Source of the DNA: CAZKUN01 sp964555935
GTDB lineage: Bacteria > Armatimonadota > Zipacnadia > Zipacnadales > VGFC01
NCBI GenBank assembly: GCA_964555935.1
Contig: CAZKUN010000069.1
Coordinates: forward strand, 1 to 38,162
Direction: 5' to 3'
Length of the DNA stretch: 38,162 bases
Position numbers and translations under genes: made by a program. The notes beneath the pieces were generated by a model that saw only the letters and a program-made list of their open reading frames with translations, did not search any database and was not told the DNA's origin. This document shows, one piece after another, positions 34,333 to 38,162 of this stretch; positions within the stretch are counted from its first letter, which is position 1; each line of letters opens with the position of its first letter.

Positions 34333-34352
34333 GGCGGCTCTGGAGAGCCGCC
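34333..34352. repeat. Hairpin GGCGGCTC with TGGA loop
   Basis: A perfect 8-bp hairpin with loop TGGA, followed by GGCACGGG. Its near twin at 21626-21643 has arm GCGGCTC, loop AGGA and tail AGGCACGG. It lies in the gap between the mannonate-dehydratase-like gene and the GHL10-HEAT gene. Confidence 0.85.
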
Positions 34353-34371
34353 GGCACGGGACGGCTAACGG

Positions 34372-35343
34372 CTAACCACGGCGGACGATCTGCATCAGGG
34401 CCTTGATGTACCCGTGCGCAAAGGCGCGCGAGGCGAGGCCCAGCGGCGCGTCGCCCTCCAGCGTAGGCCAGTGGTCGGGCATAAGGGCGTGCTTGTAGCC
34501 GACCTCATGGTAGACCTTCATCGCCTCGTACATATCCACGTCGCCCTCGTCGATGAAGACCTCATCGAACTTCGGGCAAGAACCCCGCACGTTGCGGAAG
34601 TGCACGTGGTTGATCTGGTCGCGTTCGCCGAAGTAGCGGACGATTCCCAGCACGTCCGCGCCCTGCTGCTCGGCCAGCGAGCCCTGGCAGATGTTGAGCC
34701 CGTTGGCGGGACTTGGCACCAACTCCACGAGCTTCTTCATGCCGGCGAAGTCGCTGATGATCCGAGCCTCGCCCTTCAGCACGGGTGTCTGGGGCGGGTC
34801 CTGGATGTGGAACGCGAGCCGCACGCCGGCCTCCTCGGCCACTGGGACGATGCGCGCCAGGAAGTACTCGAGCCGCGCCCACATCTCGTCGGCATCGACC
34901 TCCCAGCCCGGCTCGGGCGGAATGTGCTTGACCTTCTCGTGGTCGAAGCGCCTCACGATGGCTCCGCCCCTCGCGTACGGGCCGGATTCGCTGCCCCAGA
35001 CATCGATGATGCTCCACGTCCACTCCACCACGGGGATCTCGCACTCCCCGCAGAGGCGGATGGTCTCGCAGACGTCGTCGATCTCAGCGTCGCGCTCGGG
35101 CCTCCCGAATCGGGCATTCCAATACTGCGTGTCGGGTCCCTGAGGCAGTAGGAACACGCCTAGCGTGAGGTCGTGTTGGGCCAGCCGATCCTGGAGCGCC
35201 TTCAGGTCGTCGCGTGGAGGCACGCCGCACCCTTTGGGGGGCATCAGCCTGGCTCCGGTGATCTTGACGCACTCGACGCCCACCTGGCAGAAGAACCGCA
35301 TCAACTCGTCCGAGAACTCGTGTAGGTCGTCACAGAGTTTCAT
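34372..35343 (-). CDS. Mannonate dehydratase-like (UxuA-superfamily) enzyme
   Basis: A 323-residue cytoplasmic TIM barrel; ATG 35343 follows a GGAAGG-type site, with an in-frame GTG nine bases earlier. NGLNICQGSL, HVHFRNVRG, FIDEGDVDMYEA and LMPDHWP are the UxuA signature blocks. His179 (AFHIQDPP), Cys219, His246 and Asp290 have the spacing expected for the Mn/Fe-binding set of mannonate dehydratase, which turns D-mannonate into 2-keto-3-deoxygluconate. The protein is shorter than E. coli UxuA, and several such genes per genome are common in this kind of bacterium, so a related sugar acid may be the real substrate. It is 37 bases downstream of the membrane protein gene, and the aldolase two genes on would take its product. 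Confidence 0.85.
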   Translation of the reverse strand: MKLCDDLHEFSDELMRFFCQVGVECVKITGARLMPPKGCGVPPRDDLKALQDRLAQHDLTLGVFLLPQGPDTQYWNARFGRPERDAEIDDVCETIRLCGECEIPVVEWTWSIIDVWGSESGPYARGGAIVRRFDHEKVKHIPPEPGWEVDADEMWARLEYFLARIVPVAEEAGVRLAFHIQDPPQTPVLKGEARIISDFAGMKKLVELVPSPANGLNICQGSLAEQQGADVLGIVRYFGERDQINHVHFRNVRGSCPKFDEVFIDEGDVDMYEAMKVYHEVGYKHALMPDHWPTLEGDAPLGLASRAFAHGYIKALMQIVRRG

Positions 35344-35380
35344 CGACGCCACCTTCCTTCGCTTCGCGTTATGTCCGGCT

Positions 35381-37423
35381 TTACCCGCCCAGATTCATGA
35401 GATAACGTTTCTGGATCGTGGGGTCGATGAAGTAACCCATCACGATCCGCCAGAGGAAGCCCCCGAGCAGCACGTGCCCCAATGCCAGCCCCAAGAACAG
35501 CGGGACCCACTTGCGGTAGAGCTTCAGCCCGCCATATCGCAGCAGCACTCGCTGAGCCGTCCACGCGACGAGAAACGGGAACCAGTAGGGCGTCCAGTCG
35601 CCGTACAGCGTGGCCAGTAGGAAACCTAACGGATGGAATGGGAAACGTGAGAGTCGAACCCGCGCCAGGGAAAGCAGCGTGGTGACCAGGAAGCCCCCCG
35701 CGTAGAACGCCAGCCGCACGAAGTCGGGGCCTTGCGGGTGATCGGTGGCCGAGCGCAGGAGCGAATACTGGCCGCGCGACCAAACGAAGCCCCACCCGAT
35801 GACTCGCTCCCCCGATCGACTCCCGATCAGCGCCTGCCCGTATCGATAGCCGACGGTCAGGTGAAACCAGTAGGTGATGGCCAGCGCGACGGCGCACGCC
35901 AGCAGCATGATGCCCGCCATGTGGCTGCGCTTGGCCTTCGCGTGGCCCGCGAGGCGGAATCCATCGACGAAGTACTGCGCCGTCATGTGGGGGAACGCCG
36001 TGCGCCCGATCCAGAACATGCTGCCGAAGAGAGCCACCGAATGCGCGCCACCGAGGCGCTTGATGAACCGGGAGCCCAGTAGCTGCAGCGGCATGCGCTG
36101 ATCGTAGCCGTAAGGGTGACACCACACCACCGGCGGCCCCGCCTGGGCGCGGACGCGCGCGGCCACGAGCGTGAAGATGTAAGTCGTCAGCAGCGACGCC
36201 GCCGGCAGCACAGGGTTCAGCCCGGCGTGGACCCAGAAGGCGACCATCGCGACCGAACCGACGATGAGCCCCAAGGCGAGCCAACGGTAGGGCAGGGGCT
36301 CGTTGCCATCGCCCCCATGCCAGATCTTCCGCCAGACATCGCGGAAATGAGGCCGCGCCACCCATATCAGCGACACGGCCATGGCGACATACCCGCCGGA
36401 GCTGACCTCCTGAAAGAACGGAAACCCCGCGCCGCGATAGCCGGCGCTCAGGCCCACGACCTTGATGCCCTTCATCACGAAGTAGCCGAGCCATGTCGTC
36501 AGCAGCACATCGCCCGACACCAGGTATGCCAGCCCCCACATCTCCAGAGAGAAGGCGAACCCCAGAGGTCGCATGTAGCGCAGCCAGCCCTCGTTCCACT
36601 GGCCATCGAGGCGAACGTGCCACGGGATGGAGGGCATGGCGGGGAAGTACGCGTGGAGGATGCTGAGGCAGTTGAACCCGGCCGCGATTCCGAAGCCGAC
36701 CCACGCGTACGGGTTGCGGAAGAAGCCTGTCGTCGCGCCCACCATGCGCTGCGCGCCGGTTACCTCGAGCGGGATGAACAGCAAGGGGTAAGTGAGGCGC
36801 TCGGACCCGGTCCACTGCCGGCGGAACAGGCCGACCAGACACATCACCGTGAACACCATCACCATCTGGAAGCTGAACCACGCTGCCACGGGCGTGCGCC
36901 ATGCCGTCCACGGCACGACCGACGATGGGGAGCTTTCCATCCACTGCCGGACGACGCCCTCGTCGCGGGGGATGAACCACTCGGGATAGTGCTGAGAGAT
37001 CTCCGCCCAACGATTCGCGGGGTTGCCGAAGTACTGGCCGCTCGTGAGGTAGTGGATCACATACCCACCGCGCTCCATGGGCAGCGAGATGCACAGCGCC
37101 GCGTAGACGAAGAACATCTCCGCCGGCGAGAGTGGCCGCAGGAACTTCGGCAGCGGCCCGGCTTTGTGCAACAGGTGATTCGCGCCCTGCAGGACGAGCA
37201 GCAGGAGGAACGGCTGGACTGGCGGGACGGTGTAAGGGACCCAGTTGATCCGCACGAAGCCCGGGATAGTCGTGCAGAAGTAGATTGAGCCCGTGAGGAG
37301 CACTGCCAGAACAGCGCCGCGCGCCGTGAGGCCGGCCAGGCCTTCGGGTTCTTCGATGGCCGGGCGTAGATTCAGTTGCGTTGCGCGTGAGCCGTCGGGT
37401 CTCGTCGTCGGGTTGCCTCGCAC
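35381..37423 (-). CDS. Polytopic membrane protein, DUF6785/DUF6784 type, probable transporter
   Basis: A 680-residue integral membrane protein with about 12-14 hydrophobic helices (for example GAVLAVLLTGSIYF, PFLLLLVLQGA, WVGFGIAAGFNCLSI, MAGIMLLACAVALAITYWF, FYAGGFLVTTLLSL). The start appears to be GTG at 37423 with no strong ribosome site. Conserved-looking loops include WVPYTVPPVQP, PMERGGYVIHYLTSGQYFGNPANRW and PHMTAQYFVDGFRLAGHAKAK. This matches the large DUF6785/DUF6784 proteins, distantly like oligopeptide (OPT) transporters, found beside glycan and URO-D-like genes in Armatimonadota, Planctomycetota and similar groups; none is characterised to my knowledge. Here it heads the sugar-acid genes, so uptake of an oligosaccharide or sugar acid is plausible. 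Confidence 0.78.
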   Translation of the reverse strand: MRGNPTTRPDGSRATQLNLRPAIEEPEGLAGLTARGAVLAVLLTGSIYFCTTIPGFVRINWVPYTVPPVQPFLLLLVLQGANHLLHKAGPLPKFLRPLSPAEMFFVYAALCISLPMERGGYVIHYLTSGQYFGNPANRWAEISQHYPEWFIPRDEGVVRQWMESSPSSVVPWTAWRTPVAAWFSFQMVMVFTVMCLVGLFRRQWTGSERLTYPLLFIPLEVTGAQRMVGATTGFFRNPYAWVGFGIAAGFNCLSILHAYFPAMPSIPWHVRLDGQWNEGWLRYMRPLGFAFSLEMWGLAYLVSGDVLLTTWLGYFVMKGIKVVGLSAGYRGAGFPFFQEVSSGGYVAMAVSLIWVARPHFRDVWRKIWHGGDGNEPLPYRWLALGLIVGSVAMVAFWVHAGLNPVLPAASLLTTYIFTLVAARVRAQAGPPVVWCHPYGYDQRMPLQLLGSRFIKRLGGAHSVALFGSMFWIGRTAFPHMTAQYFVDGFRLAGHAKAKRSHMAGIMLLACAVALAITYWFHLTVGYRYGQALIGSRSGERVIGWGFVWSRGQYSLLRSATDHPQGPDFVRLAFYAGGFLVTTLLSLARVRLSRFPFHPLGFLLATLYGDWTPYWFPFLVAWTAQRVLLRYGGLKLYRKWVPLFLGLALGHVLLGGFLWRIVMGYFIDPTIQKRYLMNLGG

Positions 37424-37451
37424 TCACTGGTTGGTTGGGAGGGACTTGGCG

Positions 37452-38162
37452 CTACTGCTCGGGCACCTCGAGTTGGACGCGGACCCGAGGGGCAACGCTT
37501 GGCGGGCTGTCGTCGGTGTAGGTGAACGTGCGAAACGCGCTGCGCGACAGGCTCGGAAATCCGCCATGCAAGCTGTCTGACACATCTATGCCGCCATCCG
37601 CCGCGTCGGCGCGCTCGACCCGCACGGGACCGTACCACACCTTGCCGAGGCTTCTGAAGCGGGACAGGTACACCCACTCCAGCGACTCGGCGCCAGGCGG
37701 GGGCGAAACCGTCTGGGCGACCTCGCGCCACTCCTCGGCAAAGCGATTCACGAGCACGCTCAGGTCCTTGTCGCCATCGGGCGTCGCGAACCGCAGCAGG
37801 ACAAGGCTCTGCCCGTCGCCAGTAGCCATCCCCGACACGCCGACACGGAGCGGGACGTCGGGCGAGGCGGGCAGCCCCACGCGAATGCGGTGGATGAGGT
37901 AGCCATCATCGACGCCGCGGAAACCGGAGGCGTCAGCGGGATCAGCCCTGGACGCGCCATCATCATCGACGAGCGGACTGTAGGTCACGCGGGCGCCCGC
38001 CGTCGGGTCGATGACCAACTGCGTCGCGGCATCGAGCCTGCCCTGGTAGCGGATCGTCGCGTTCCCGTCGCTGACGGAGGGGTTGCGCACGGGCCCCCGC
38101 AGCGCGTCGATGATGATCCTCGGCTGCGCCTCACCCGCGGTCATGCGAAACGCCGCCTCCGT
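37452..38162 (-). CDS. Unidentified protein, C-terminal part
   Basis: The frame is open to the window edge; an ATG at 38144 is in frame, but sequence upstream of it (TEAAFR) reads on, so the real start is probably outside. About 236 residues are visible. They have alternating strand pattern and many aromatic and charged residues (DGYLIHRIRVGLPASPDVPLRVGVSG, LEWVYLSRFRSLGKVWYGPVRVERAD), which resembles an extracellular beta-sandwich, perhaps a jelly-roll of the type at the C-termini of lyases in this window. No motif allows a family call. The gene ends 28 bases before the membrane protein start, so it is likely in the same transcript. Confidence 0.65.
   Translation of the reverse strand, partial: TEAAFRMTAGEAQPRIIIDALRGPVRNPSVSDGNATIRYQGRLDAATQLVIDPTAGARVTYSPLVDDDGASRADPADASGFRGVDDGYLIHRIRVGLPASPDVPLRVGVSGMATGDGQSLVLLRFATPDGDKDLSVLVNRFAEEWREVAQTVSPPPGAESLEWVYLSRFRSLGKVWYGPVRVERADAADGGIDVSDSLHGGFPSLSRSAFRTFTYTDDSPPSVAPRVRVQLEVPEQ

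Noticed and set aside
35340..37427. A 695-residue frame overlapping the DUF6785-type gene on the same strand
   Set aside because: It is Arg/Gly/Pro-rich with no helices or domains; the other frame has clean membrane helices.

Overview
This looks like chromosome from an uncultured, GC-rich, Gram-negative-type bacterium that lives on polysaccharides. Tat- and Sec-exported enzymes, lipoprotein glycosidases, a DUF6785/6784-type membrane protein, URO-D-like proteins, heparinase-like lyases and an H-X9-DG pseudopilin are typical of the Armatimonadota / Planctomycetota / Hydrogenedentota kind of genome. The pseudopilin N-terminus (FPVFGRARAKAREAKC) leans towards Armatimonadota. This placement is by gene style only; the window has no rRNA or other phylogenetic marker. 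No tRNA, CRISPR array, integrase or transposase gene was seen.

Layout. (1) 1-3026, plus strand: the end of an ankyrin-repeat gene, then a large secreted DUF2961 (GH172-related) protein. (2) 11099 down to 3127, minus strand: six closely packed genes read as one operon: GH9 lipoprotein, URO-D-like enzyme, DUF481-like outer-membrane protein, double GNAT, secreted DUF1080-plus-sialidase protein, and a secreted protein with two jelly-roll repeats. (3) 11332-14416, plus strand: a Tat-exported Gfo/Idh/MocA oxidoreductase, a Tat-exported sugar isomerase-like TIM barrel and a PHP phosphoesterase. Two homologous 90-91 bp inverted-repeat elements bracket this set. (4) 14592-16538: a heparinase-like protein that lacks the usual His cluster, followed by 744 bp without a gene. 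(5) 17283-21286, plus strand: a secreted protein with a (Gly-Gly-Glu)11 tail, two tandem paralogues with an STN-like domain (the first broken by a TGA and an assembly gap), and a pseudopilin broken by a -1 frameshift. (6) 22450-25935: a very large DUF4962/heparinase II/III lyase with a good terminator. (7) 38162 down to 26040, minus strand: an unidentified partial gene, DUF6785-like membrane protein, mannonate-dehydratase-like enzyme, GHL10-plus-HEAT protein, DapA-family aldolase/lyase, sialidase-like lipoprotein, secreted beta-propeller, and a small two-TM protein. Regions 2 and 7 together suggest that glycans are cut outside the cell and the released sugars or sugar acids are dehydrated and cleaved inside.

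The most unusual content lies between the genes. Two gaps of about 1.15 kb (21287-22449 and 26598-27746) and several short gaps are filled with small perfect hairpins. They fall into a few families. Stem sequences differ, but both arms change together, while apical loops (often containing GGA) and 3' tails (CTACGAC, CTACGCGGG, TCCAGTSAACGGC, GGCACG) are shared. Some hairpins sit inside the loop of another. Nearly all point the same way along the plus strand regardless of gene direction. I recognise no named family for this set and regard it as the best candidate here for an undescribed element system.
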